Below, one piece after another: positions 8,009 through 16,571 of a DNA stretch of 64,000 nt; positions within the stretch are counted from its first letter, which is position 1, and every line of letters begins with the position of its first letter. The notes under the pieces are model-generated. The model saw only the letters and a list, made by a program, of their open reading frames with translations. It was not told where the DNA came from and ran no database searches. The translations under genes were made by a program, and so were the position numbers. Source of the DNA: Streptomyces venezuelae ATCC 10712 (GTDB lineage Bacteria > Actinomycetota > Actinomycetes > Streptomycetales > Streptomycetaceae); the NCBI RefSeq assembly GCF_008639165.1, contig NZ_CP029197.1:7816001-7880000 (forward strand), read 5' to 3'.

Positions 8009-9985
8009 GTGCCCGAGCCGGACACCCGCCGTACGGTCGACGCCGTCTGGAAACTCGAGTCGGCCAGGATCATCGCCGGACTCACCCGGCTCGTCCGCGA
8101 CGTCGGGCTCGCCGAGGAGCTGGCGCAGGACGCGCTCGTCGCCGCGCTCGAACAGTGGCCCCGCTCGGGCGTCCCGGACAACCCCGCCGCCTGGCTGACG
8201 ACCACGGCCCGGCGGCGGGCCGTGGACCACATCCGGCGCTCCGAGCGGCTGACCCGCGGTCAGGAGCGGCTCGCCCGCGAACTGGAGCACCGGCGGGACC
8301 CGGAGGAGCGGGACGACCCCGAACAGGACGACGTCCTGCGGCTGATGCTCATCTCCTGCCACCCCGTGCTGCCGACCGAGGCCCGGGTGGCGCTGACGCT
8401 CCGGCTGCTCGGCGGGCTGACGGCCGAGGAGATCGGCCGGGCCTTCCTCGTCGGCGGGACGGTGATCACCCGGCGCGTCGCCGCCGCCAAGCGGACCCTG
8501 GCGGAGCGGCGCGTGCCGTTCGAGCTGCCGGAGGGGCCGGAGCTGGCCGAGCGCCTGTCGTCCGTGCGCGAGGTCATCTACCTCATCTTCAACGAGGGGT
8601 ACTCCGCGACCTCCGGCGACGATCTGATCCGTCCCGGACTCTGTCTCGAAGCCCTGCGGCTCGGGCGGCTCCTCGCCGAGCTGGCCCCGCAGGAGTCCGA
8701 GGTGCACGCGCTGGTCGCCCTGATGGAGATCCAGGCGTCCCGCGCGGCCGCCCGCACCGGACCGTCCGGCGAGCCCGTCCGGCTGCACGAGCAGAACCGG
8801 GGCCGCTGGGACCAGTTGCTCATCCGGCGCGGCTTCACCGCGATGCTGCGGGCCAGGGAAGCCGGCGGGACGCCCGGCCCGTACCTGCTGCAGGCGGCGA
8901 TCGCCGTGTGCCACGCCCAGGCGCGTACCGCCGAGGACACCGACTGGGCGCGGATCGCCGAGCTGTACGCGGCGCTGGCGCGGCTGCTTCCGACGCCGGT
9001 CGTCCAGCTCAACCGGGCGGTGGCCCTCGGCATGGCGTACGGGCCGCAGGCCGGCCTCGACCTGGTCGACTCGCTGGTCTCCGATCCCGCGCTGCGCGAC
9101 TACCACCTCCTGCCCGGCGTCAGGGGAGACCTGCTGCTCCGGCTGGGCCGGGGCGGGGAGGCGCGGCGGGAGTTCCACCGGGCCGCGGCGCTCACCGGGA
9201 ACGCCGCCGAGCGTGCCTTCCTGCTGCGGCGCGCGGCGGGAATCGCGGTCGACGGCCCGTCGCTTCCGACGCTGGGGGAGGCGGTGCGGGACTTCCTGGG
9301 CCGTGACGAACTGGACGCCGCGACGGTCCGCTCGTACGGGCAGACGCTCCGGCGGCTCCGTCTCGCCCTCGGCGAGGAGCTGCCGCTCGCCGGTCTGACG
9401 GCCGAGCAGGTCTCCCGGGTGTTCGCCGCCTCGTGGGGCGGGGCCGCGGCCGGTACCTGGAACCGGCACCGGGCGGCCGTCCGGTCGTTCGGCGCCTGGG
9501 CCTCGCTGGACGGCCTCGCGGCGGGCCTCGAACGGCGGGCCGGGACCCGGGCCCGGGTGCGGGCGCTGGACCCCGAGGAGCTCGGCGCGCTCTGGGGCCG
9601 GACGGACCTGCCGCTGCGCGAGCGGACGTTGTGGCGGCTGCTGCACGAGTCGGCGGCGGGGGTGAAGGCCGTCCTGGCGCTCGACGTCGAGGATCTGGAC
9701 CTGGACGACCGGCGGGTCCGCCCGGACCGGGGCCGGGTGAGCTGGCGCTCGGGGGCCGCCGCGCTCCTTCCCGAGCTGCTGGCCGGCCGGACCCGGGGCC
9801 CGGTCTTCCTCTCCGACCGCCGGCCGGGCCCCGCCCGGACACCGGGGCCGGCGGACCTGTGCCCGGAGACGGGCCGTCGGCGGCTTTCGTACGAGCGGGC
9901 CGAGTACCTGTTCAAGGCGGCCACCCGGTCGCTCGACCCGGCGCACGAGGGCTGGACCTTGCGTCAGCTCAAGCCCCGGCCCTGA
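8009..9985 (+). CDS. ECF42-group sigma factor fused to a degenerate tyrosine-recombinase domain
   Basis: The protein has 658 residues from GTG 8009, with AGGAG upstream. Residues 1-415 are a complete ECF42 sigma factor: sigma-2 (about 15-90), sigma-4 (about 110-175, LRLLGGLTAEEIGRAFLVG) and the long C-terminal extension with IYLIFNEGYSA and RPGLCLEALRLGRLLAEL. ECF42 proteins normally end near residue 415. Here the frame continues for about 245 residues that resemble a phage-type integrase: a core-binding domain (TVRSYGQTLRRLR..NRHRAAVRSFGAWA), then LWRLLHESAAGVKAVLALDVEDLDLDDRRV and GPVFLSDRRPGPARTP. The first catalytic Arg (normally in a GARASE-like motif) is absent. The chain stops at GWTLRQLKPRP, where the His-x-x-Arg box should be, so the catalytic Tyr is lacking. 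Recombinase activity is therefore unlikely. Confidence 0.8.
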   Translation: MPEPDTRRTVDAVWKLESARIIAGLTRLVRDVGLAEELAQDALVAALEQWPRSGVPDNPAAWLTTTARRRAVDHIRRSERLTRGQERLARELEHRRDPEERDDPEQDDVLRLMLISCHPVLPTEARVALTLRLLGGLTAEEIGRAFLVGGTVITRRVAAAKRTLAERRVPFELPEGPELAERLSSVREVIYLIFNEGYSATSGDDLIRPGLCLEALRLGRLLAELAPQESEVHALVALMEIQASRAAARTGPSGEPVRLHEQNRGRWDQLLIRRGFTAMLRAREAGGTPGPYLLQAAIAVCHAQARTAEDTDWARIAELYAALARLLPTPVVQLNRAVALGMAYGPQAGLDLVDSLVSDPALRDYHLLPGVRGDLLLRLGRGGEARREFHRAAALTGNAAERAFLLRRAAGIAVDGPSLPTLGEAVRDFLGRDELDAATVRSYGQTLRRLRLALGEELPLAGLTAEQVSRVFAASWGGAAAGTWNRHRAAVRSFGAWASLDGLAAGLERRAGTRARVRALDPEELGALWGRTDLPLRERTLWRLLHESAAGVKAVLALDVEDLDLDDRRVRPDRGRVSWRSGAAALLPELLAGRTRGPVFLSDRRPGPARTPGPADLCPETGRRRLSYERAEYLFKAATRSLDPAHEGWTLRQLKPRP

Positions 9986-10040
9986 GCGGGAGCTTCCGCG
10001 GGCCCAGGTGAAGTCGAGGTAACTGGTGTCTGCACAGGGG

Positions 10041-10069
10041 TTGTCAGTGCAATTTCACATTACTATGTT
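10041..10069 (+). promoter_or_regulatory. Collagenase promoter with shared hydroxyproline-island operator
   Basis: A -35 box TTGTCA (10041-10046) and a -10 box TATGTT (10064-10069) are separated by exactly 17 bp. The spacer holds the core ATTTCACATT. A 30-bp stretch (10041-10070) recurs with one mismatch on the minus strand at 20294-20323, upstream of the peptide-binding protein. The site is inferred to be bound by the GntR protein at 26879. Confidence 0.75.
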
Positions 10070-10169
10070 ACACCGCACGCGGTGCGATGAGCCTTCGTCA
10101 AACCCCGTGTGCACCACAACAGTTCTCGTCCCACACCCACGACGACCCCCACACACTCATGGAGTTCTG

Positions 10170-12530
10170 TTGTCCATCCACAGACGCGTGCGTTCGTCCC
10201 TGCTGACCTCCGCCGTCGCGGTGACCCTCCTGGCCACCTCCGCCCAGACCGGCGCCTTCGCCGCCGACACGGACGCCCGCGCCACCGCTGTCCCCGCAGC
10301 GACGACCGGCGCCCCGGCCCCCCGGGCCGAGCACGCCACCAACCCCTTCGACGAGGTGGAGCGCCTCGCCACCGCGCCCCGCCAGACCTTCGGGCCCGCG
10401 CCCGCCCCCGGAAACCTCGCCGCCGGCCGCGTCCCAGGCCGCGCCCCGGCCCCGGCCTCCACCGCGCGGACCCTCGCCGCCGCGACCACGACCACCGCCG
10501 CCGGCGTCCCCTGCACGCTCGACGGGATCACCGGCCTCGGCCCCGAGCAGTTCGCCGACTTCCTCGCCGACCCGGCCGTCCTCGCCGACGGCTGTCTGCG
10601 CGGGCTCATCTGGACCTGGGACGCCCGCCTCGCGCCCGTCATGTCCGACGCCCACGTCCAGGCCGTCTCCCGCCGCATATCAAGCCTGGCCGCCGCCCAC
10701 GACGGCCGTAACTCCTCGCACCTGGAGGAGATGTTCACCTACCTGCACGCCGTCGCCTACCACGACCACTCCCGCGGCGAGATCGACGTCACCGACGCGC
10801 CCACCGTCAACGCGATGCGCCAGGCCGTCGCCGACTTCGGCAACGCGGCCCGCACCTTCGACGTCACGAAGAACAACGCCCTCACCCTCCGCGAAGCCCT
10901 CTACGCGGCCAGCGCCCCCGGGCTGCGACAGCACCAGCTCGGCCTGATCAAGCGGGTCCTCGCCACCATGGACCCCGCGCACACCGCCACCCACCTCGAC
11001 GTCTCATGGGCGGGGGCCGCCCTCGCCGCGCTCTCCGTCAACTACCTGGGCGTCTACCCGGGCAACCAGGACACCGCCTTCCAGGCGGCCGCCGCCGCCG
11101 ACCCCGCGTACCGCGCCGTCTTCAAGGCCTTCGCCGGCTACGGCCACCTGAAGGGCACCGCCAACGACTGGGTCGCCCGCGACGCCCTGAGCGAGTTCGG
11201 CCGCTTCGGCGAGATAGCCGCCCTGCGGACGGAGACCACCGCCGAACTCGGCGGTCTGCTCGGCCAGGCCGTCACCACCTTCGGCCGCGGCAGCCAGCAG
11301 TGGGCCAAGATCGTCTCCTGGCTCAACTACTTCGACGCGTGCAAGCCGTACGGCGTGTGCAAGGCCGACATCGAGGCGCAGATCTTCCCGTACACGTACA
11401 CCTACGACAATGGCGCCATCAAGGTCCGCACCGGCCTCGACCGGGCCACCGTCGACCAGCTCTACTACGCCAGCAAGCAGGTCAAGGCCCAGTTCCACCG
11501 GGTGGTCGGCAGCGACCGGCCGCTCGCCGGCGACCCCAACACCACCCTCACCATCGTCCTGTACGGCTCGCGCGCCGACTACGAGAACTACCACCCGATC
11601 CTGACCGGGATGGACACCAACAACGGCGGCATCTACATCGAGCGCGGCGCCACCTTCTACACCTACCAGCGGCGCGTCCCGCAGGACTCCTCCCTGACGC
11701 TCGAAGAGCTCTTCCGCCACGAGTACACCCACTACCTCAACGGCCGTTACGCCGTCCCCGGCTTCTTCGGCGAGGGCCCCTGGTACCAGGGCGACCGCAC
11801 CACCTTCATGGACGAGGGCACCGCCGAGTTCTTCGACGGCGCCACCCGCGACGACGGCATCAAGGTCCGCAAGTCCCTGGTCCGCGGCGTCATCAACGAC
11901 ACGGCCGGCGGCGGCCCCCGGATGAACCTCCGGCAGATCCTCAACGCCACCTACGACGGCGACGGCTTCCGCTTCTACAACTACGCGGGCACCTTCTTCG
12001 AGTTCCTCTGGAACGAGAAGCCCTCCCTGATCCGCGAGATGTACACCCACCTGCGGAACAACGACGTCGCCGGATACGACGCCTGGCGCGTCCGGCTCGG
12101 GAACGACACCGGCCTCCAGGCCGACTACAACCGCTTCCTCGACACCCAGATCGCCAAGGTCGACACGCTGTACGTCCCCAACACCACGTACACGCCCAAC
12201 GGCCAGCTGCGCGACTCGACCGTGTCCGCGGTGCGGTCCGCCTTCGCCACCGCCACCTACAACACCCCCGACTGCGTCGAGAACGGCGAGCCGGGCAAGC
12301 GCCGCTTCCTCTGCACCGGCCGGATCACCGCCAACCTGTCCAACTGGGCCAGCCCCGACCAGAACTTCAAGGACATGTCCGAGACGGTCGACTACTTCAT
12401 CCTCGACCGCGCGGGCGCCGCCTCCAACAACCTGGCCGACATGAACTGCTCCTTCGGACCGGTCGAGATCTGGACCAACAAGGTCGCCGGCACGTCGAGC
12501 TTCAGCTGCGAGGGCCCCCTCCGCAGCTGA
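10170..12530 (+). CDS. Secreted M9-family collagenase
   Basis: The protein has 786 residues from TTG 10170, five bases after GGAG; this start gives a clean signal peptide (SIHRRVRSSLLTSAVAVTLLATSAQTGAFAAD). The M9 N-terminal activator region covers about residues 110-390. The zinc site is H517-E-Y-T-H521 with the third ligand E549 in MDEGTAEFF. The spacing of 28 residues is the same as in clostridial ColG. A short C-terminal domain with several Cys follows, with no recognisable PKD or collagen-binding repeats. It would cleave collagen outside the cell. The shared promoter element links it to the hydroxyproline catabolic genes. Confidence 0.92.
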   Translation: MSIHRRVRSSLLTSAVAVTLLATSAQTGAFAADTDARATAVPAATTGAPAPRAEHATNPFDEVERLATAPRQTFGPAPAPGNLAAGRVPGRAPAPASTARTLAAATTTTAAGVPCTLDGITGLGPEQFADFLADPAVLADGCLRGLIWTWDARLAPVMSDAHVQAVSRRISSLAAAHDGRNSSHLEEMFTYLHAVAYHDHSRGEIDVTDAPTVNAMRQAVADFGNAARTFDVTKNNALTLREALYAASAPGLRQHQLGLIKRVLATMDPAHTATHLDVSWAGAALAALSVNYLGVYPGNQDTAFQAAAAADPAYRAVFKAFAGYGHLKGTANDWVARDALSEFGRFGEIAALRTETTAELGGLLGQAVTTFGRGSQQWAKIVSWLNYFDACKPYGVCKADIEAQIFPYTYTYDNGAIKVRTGLDRATVDQLYYASKQVKAQFHRVVGSDRPLAGDPNTTLTIVLYGSRADYENYHPILTGMDTNNGGIYIERGATFYTYQRRVPQDSSLTLEELFRHEYTHYLNGRYAVPGFFGEGPWYQGDRTTFMDEGTAEFFDGATRDDGIKVRKSLVRGVINDTAGGGPRMNLRQILNATYDGDGFRFYNYAGTFFEFLWNEKPSLIREMYTHLRNNDVAGYDAWRVRLGNDTGLQADYNRFLDTQIAKVDTLYVPNTTYTPNGQLRDSTVSAVRSAFATATYNTPDCVENGEPGKRRFLCTGRITANLSNWASPDQNFKDMSETVDYFILDRAGAASNNLADMNCSFGPVEIWTNKVAGTSSFSCEGPLRS

Positions 12531-12544
12531 CCCGCCCCACCCCC

Positions 12545-12576
12545 GGGCCGGTCCCTCCACGGGGAGGGACCGGCCC
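12545..12576 (+). terminator. Hairpin after collagenase gene
   Basis: Fourteen-bp perfect arms (GGGCCGGTCCCTCC and complement) enclose the ACGG loop. It lies 15 bp after the collagenase stop codon and before the next gene's ribosome-binding site, so read-through into 12617 is possible but reduced. Confidence 0.7.
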
Positions 12577-12616
12577 CCTCGCACGCCCCGAACCCCCGCC
12601 CCGGAGGCCGTACTTC

Positions 12617-13603
12617 GTGAGCACCACCCCGCACACGGTCCGCACCACCGACTACCACACCGCCGGCGAACCCTTCCGGATCGTCGACCAGGACCTCCCC
12701 CCGATCCCCGGCGACACCGTCGCCGAACGCCGCGCCACCGCCCTCGCCGGCGGCGGCACGGGCACGGACCCGCGCCCCGGCCCGCTCGACGACCTGCGCC
12801 GCCTGCTGTCCCGGGAGCCACGCGGGCACGCGGGCATGTACGGCGGCTTCGTCGTGCCGCCCGACGACGACGGCGCCCACTTCGGCGTGCTGTTCTGGCA
12901 CAAGGACGGCTACTCCACCGCCTGCGGCCACGGCACGATGGCCCTCGGAGCCTGGGCCGTCGACAGCGGACGCGTCCCGGCCCCCGACGACGGCGACGTC
13001 CCCGTCCGCGTCGACGTGCCCTCCGGCCGCGTCACCGCCACCGTGCACCGGGCCGGCGGCCGCACCACCGGCGTCACCTTCCGCAACGTGCCGACCCGCG
13101 TCGTCGCCCGAGACGTCGAGGTGACCACATCGCTCGGCACCGTCCACGCCGACCTCGCCCACTCCGGCGCCTGCTACGTCTCCGTCGCCGCCCGCGACCT
13201 GGGCCTCGACGTCACCACGCCCGCCCTGCCCGAACTCGTCCGGGCCGGACGGGAGATCCGCGCCGCGCTCCCCGCACACGACGTGTACGGCGTCATCCTC
13301 TACGAGGAGCTCCCCGCCACCCCCGAAGGGCGCCGGCAGCGCAACGTCACCGTCTTCGCCGACGGGCAGATCGACCGGTCCCCCTGCGGCTCCGGCACCT
13401 CCGCGCGGCTCGCCCTGCTCGGCGCCGACGGACGCCTCGGCCCGGGGGACACCCTGCGGCACGAGTCCGTCGTCGGCACCGTCTTCACCGGGCGCCTCCT
13501 CGCGGAGGGGATCACCGAGGTCCACGGCACCACCCACCGCACCGGCACCCACTCCTTCGTCCTCGACCCGCACGACGCACTGGGAACGGGGTTCCTCCTG
13601 TGA
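12617..13603 (+). CDS. Proline racemase / hydroxyproline epimerase family protein
   Basis: The protein has 328 residues from GTG 12617, with GGAGG nine bases upstream. It has the two-half fold of the proline racemase family. Both catalytic positions are Cys: C103 in ACGHGT and C257 in DRSPCGSGTSAR. Trans-3-hydroxyproline dehydratases of this family usually have Thr at the second position, so epimerase or racemase activity fits the residues better. The overlap with an ornithine-cyclodeaminase-family reductase instead suggests the 3-hydroxyproline branch, so the substrate is uncertain. A second paralogue lies at 24499. Confidence 0.85.
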   Translation: MSTTPHTVRTTDYHTAGEPFRIVDQDLPPIPGDTVAERRATALAGGGTGTDPRPGPLDDLRRLLSREPRGHAGMYGGFVVPPDDDGAHFGVLFWHKDGYSTACGHGTMALGAWAVDSGRVPAPDDGDVPVRVDVPSGRVTATVHRAGGRTTGVTFRNVPTRVVARDVEVTTSLGTVHADLAHSGACYVSVAARDLGLDVTTPALPELVRAGREIRAALPAHDVYGVILYEELPATPEGRRQRNVTVFADGQIDRSPCGSGTSARLALLGADGRLGPGDTLRHESVVGTVFTGRLLAEGITEVHGTTHRTGTHSFVLDPHDALGTGFLL

Positions 13604-14535
13604 ACCCGCCCCTCGTCCTCGACGCCGCCACCATGGCCCGCCTCCTGGGCCCGGCGGCGGCGACCCACGTCCTCGCCGAGGTCCTGCGGGCCGGACTCGA
13701 CCCCGACGCGGGACCGCCCCGCACGGCCGTACCCGTCCCGGCCGGCGAACTCCTCCTGATGCCCGCCGCCTCCGGCGCCTACGCCGGGGTCAAGATCGCC
13801 GGAGTCGCCCCCGGCAACCCGGCCCGCGGCCTGCCCCGCATCACCGGCTCCTACCTCCTCCTCGACGGCGCCGACCTCCGGCCGCTCGCCCTCCTCGACG
13901 GAGCCGCGCTCACCGAACTCCGCACCCCCGCCGTCTCCGCCCTCGCCGTACGCCTCCTCACCCCGTCCGACCGGCCCCTGCGCCTCGTCCTGTTCGGGGC
14001 AGGACCCCAGGCGTACGGGCACCTGGAGGCCGTCCTCGCCGCCCGCGAGGTCGCCGAGGCCGTCGTCGTCGCGCGCGAGCCGGTCGGCGGGCGCGCCCTC
14101 GCCGGATACGCGCGGACCCTCGGCGTCCTCGCCCGTACCGGCGCACCGGACGACGTGGCCGCGGCGGACCTCGTCGTCTGCTGCACCACCGCCCGCGCAC
14201 CGCTCTTCGACGGCGCCCTGGTCGCGCCCGGCGCGACCGTCGTCGCCGTCGGCTCCCACGAGCCGTCCGCCCGCGAGACCGACACCGCGCTCGTCACCCG
14301 GTCCGAGGTGTACGTCGAGGCCCGGGGCGCGGCCCTGCGGGAGGCCGGTGACCTGCTCGTCCCCCTCTCCGAGGGGGCGATCGGCGCCGAGCACGTCGCC
14401 GGCGATCTCGCGGAACTGGTGACGGGCCGCCGGACGCCGTCGCCTGGCCGCCCGCGCCTCTTCAAGAGCGTCGGCATGGCCTGGGAGGACCTCGCGGTGG
14501 CCGCCGCCCTGTACGAGGCGGCCCGTTCGGCGTAG
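13600..14535 (+). CDS. Ornithine cyclodeaminase/mu-crystallin family reductase (probable delta1-pyrroline-2-carboxylate reductase)
   Basis: The protein has 311 residues and starts at a GTGA overlap with the preceding gene. It has the family fold: an N-terminal dimerisation region with GAYAGVKIAGVAPGN and a Rossmann domain with LVLFGAGPQAYGHLEAV (about residues 128-144). It ends with TGRRTPSPGRPRLFKSVGMAWEDLAVA. Members next to proline-racemase-family genes usually reduce delta1-pyrroline-2-carboxylate to L-proline with NAD(P)H. This would channel 3-hydroxyproline or D-proline derivatives into proline. True ornithine cyclodeaminase activity is less likely in this setting. Confidence 0.82.
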   Translation: MNPPLVLDAATMARLLGPAAATHVLAEVLRAGLDPDAGPPRTAVPVPAGELLLMPAASGAYAGVKIAGVAPGNPARGLPRITGSYLLLDGADLRPLALLDGAALTELRTPAVSALAVRLLTPSDRPLRLVLFGAGPQAYGHLEAVLAAREVAEAVVVAREPVGGRALAGYARTLGVLARTGAPDDVAAADLVVCCTTARAPLFDGALVAPGATVVAVGSHEPSARETDTALVTRSEVYVEARGAALREAGDLLVPLSEGAIGAEHVAGDLAELVTGRRTPSPGRPRLFKSVGMAWEDLAVAAALYEAARSA

Positions 14536-14545
14536 AGGCACCGAT

Positions 14546-14576
14546 GCCCCGGTCCCGCGCGCGGCGGGACCGGGGC
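14546..14576. terminator. Bidirectional terminator hairpin
   Basis: Thirteen-bp perfect arms (GCCCCGGTCCCGC and complement) flank a 5-base loop. The hairpin sits in the 51-bp gap between convergent genes. Confidence 0.75.
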
Positions 14577-14586
14577 GTCCGTGCGT

Positions 14587-15570
14587 TCAGCCGGCCTCGG
14601 GGAAGTGACAGGCGACCTCACGGGGCTCGCCCGCCACGGCCACCCGCAGGGGCGGCGCCTCGGTGCGGCAGACCGCCTGGGCCTTGGGGCAGCGCGGGTG
14701 GAAGGTGCAGCCCGGCGGGGGAGCGGCGGGGCTCGGCGGGTCACCGAGCAGGGTGATCCGCTCCCGGCTCCGCTCGGCCGCCGGGTCCGGGAGCGGCACG
14801 GCGGACAGCAGCGCCCGCGTGTAGGGGTGGGCCGGGGCGGTGTACACCCGCTCCTTGGCGCCGATCTCCACGATCCGGCCCAGGTACATCACGGCCACCC
14901 GGTCGCAGACCCGCTTCACCACGGACAGGTCGTGGGCGATGAAGAGATAGGCGAGCCCGAGTTCGCGCTGGAGCCGCTCCATCAGGTTGACGATCTGCGC
15001 CTGGACGGAGACGTCCAGGGCGGAGACCGGCTCGTCGGCCACCACCAGCCGCGGGCTGGTGGCCAGGGCGCGGGCGATGCCGATGCGCTGCGCCTGTCCG
15101 CCGGAGAACTCGTGGGGGTAGCGGTCGATGTGCTCCGGGATGAGGCCGACCAGCTCCATCAGCTCCACGGCCCGCTTGCGCGCCGCGGCCGCCGAACCGC
15201 CCTGGGTGAGCAGGGGGTCGGAGATGATCCGGGCCACGGTCTGCCGGGGGTTGAGGGAGGAGTGCGGGTCCTGGAAGACCATCTGGAGGTCGCGGCGCAG
15301 CGGCTTCAGTGCCCGCTGCGGCAGACGGCCGATCTCCCGGCCGTCGAACGCGACGGAGCCGGCGGTCGGTTCCAGGAGCCGCACGATCGTGCGGCCCGTG
15401 GTCGACTTGCCGCAGCCGGACTCGCCGACGAGGCCCAGGGTCTCGCCCGCCGCCACGTCGAAGCCGATGCCGTCGACGGCCCGCACGGGGGCCGAGCCGC
15501 GGCGGCGGCCCGGGAAGGTGACGGTGAGGTCCCGCACCCGGAGGAGGGGCGGTGGTGGGGTCGTGGTCAT
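14587..15570 (-). CDS. Peptide ABC transporter ATP-binding protein (OppF/DppF type)
   Basis: The protein has 327 residues. Walker A is GESGCGKST, the signature is EFSGGQAQRIGIARAL, Walker B is RLVVADEP and the switch His is in IAHDLSVV. The C-terminal oligopeptide-transporter extension contains CTFHPRCPKAQAVC. It is the last gene of a five-gene operon (18497-20239 first). Its start overlaps the previous gene by 4 bp (ATGA). It would energise uptake of collagen-derived peptides. Confidence 0.93.
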   Translation of the reverse strand: MTTTPPPPLLRVRDLTVTFPGRRRGSAPVRAVDGIGFDVAAGETLGLVGESGCGKSTTGRTIVRLLEPTAGSVAFDGREIGRLPQRALKPLRRDLQMVFQDPHSSLNPRQTVARIISDPLLTQGGSAAAARKRAVELMELVGLIPEHIDRYPHEFSGGQAQRIGIARALATSPRLVVADEPVSALDVSVQAQIVNLMERLQRELGLAYLFIAHDLSVVKRVCDRVAVMYLGRIVEIGAKERVYTAPAHPYTRALLSAVPLPDPAAERSRERITLLGDPPSPAAPPPGCTFHPRCPKAQAVCRTEAPPLRVAVAGEPREVACHFPEAG

Positions 15571-16571
15571 GGGGCGACGCCTTCGTACGCGGGGAAGTGG
15601 CAGGCGGCCGGGTGCCCGTCCGGGCCGCCGAGGGACGGGCGTTCGGTCGTACAGCGGGCCCGTTCCTCGGCGGGGCCGACGGCGGCGCGCGGGCAGCGGG
15701 GTGCGAACGCGCAGCCCGGCGAGGGGTCCAGCAGGGACGGCGGGCTTCCCGGGATCGCCCGCAGCGGGGCGTCGTCGGGGTCGTCGAGCCGGGGCAGCGA
15801 GTCGAGCAGCCCCTGGGTGTACGGGTGGGCGGGGGCGGCGAACAGGGCGTCCACCGGGGCGTGTTCGACGGCCCGGCCGCCGTACATGACGAGGACGTCG
15901 TGGGCGACCCGGGCGACCACTCCGAGATCGTGGGTGATCATGACGACCGAGAGGCCGCGTTCCTGCTGGAGGCGGGCGATCAGTTCCAGGATCTGCGCCT
16001 GGACGGTGACGTCGAGGGCGGTGGTGGGCTCGTCGGCGATGAGGAGGTCGGGTTCGCAGACGAGCGCCATCGCGATCATCACCCGCTGGCGCATGCCGCC
16101 GGAGAACTGGTGGGGGTACTCGCCGGCCCGCCGCCGGGGTTCGGGGATGCCGACCTCGGCGAGGGCCTCGACGGCCCGCTCGCGGGCCGCGGCCCGGCGG
16201 GAGCGGAAGTGGACGCGGTGGTGTTCGGCGATCTGCTCGCCGACGGTGTAGTAGGGGTGCAGGCTGGACAGCGGGTCCTGGAAGATCATGGCCATCCGGC
16301 GGCCCCGCAGGGTGTTCAGTTCGCGCTCGCCGAGGCCGATGAGTTCCCGGCCGTCGAGGGTGACGGAGCCGGTGACCCGGGCGCCGGTGTGCAGGCCCAT
16401 GACGGCGAGCGAGGTGACCGACTTGCCGGAGCCGGACTCGCCGACGATGCCGAGGGTCCGGCCCGGCCGGACGTCGAAGGAGAGCGAGTCGACGGCCCTG
16501 ACGGGTCCGTGCCGCGTCGCGAAGGTGACGTCGAGGTCCCGGACCGACAGGAGGGGGGCGGAGTCGGCCAT
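15567..16571 (-). CDS. Peptide ABC transporter ATP-binding protein (OppD/DppD type)
   Basis: The protein has 334 residues from ATG 16571 (MADSAPLLSVRDLDV). Walker A is GESGSGKS, the signature is QFSGGMRQRVMIAMAL, Walker B is DLLIADEP, and the C-terminal metal-binding-like stretch is CAFAPRCPRAAV. The start codon overlaps the permease stop codon by one base (TGATG). It pairs with the 14587 ATPase as the heterodimer of a peptide importer. Confidence 0.93.
   Translation of the reverse strand: MADSAPLLSVRDLDVTFATRHGPVRAVDSLSFDVRPGRTLGIVGESGSGKSVTSLAVMGLHTGARVTGSVTLDGRELIGLGERELNTLRGRRMAMIFQDPLSSLHPYYTVGEQIAEHHRVHFRSRRAAARERAVEALAEVGIPEPRRRAGEYPHQFSGGMRQRVMIAMALVCEPDLLIADEPTTALDVTVQAQILELIARLQQERGLSVVMITHDLGVVARVAHDVLVMYGGRAVEHAPVDALFAAPAHPYTQGLLDSLPRLDDPDDAPLRAIPGSPPSLLDPSPGCAFAPRCPRAAVGPAEERARCTTERPSLGGPDGHPAACHFPAYEGVAP

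Noticed and set aside
9240..9985. Integrase-like sequence considered as evidence for a mobile element
   Set aside because: No attachment repeats, excisionase, tRNA target or other phage genes are seen around it, and the domain lacks catalytic residues.
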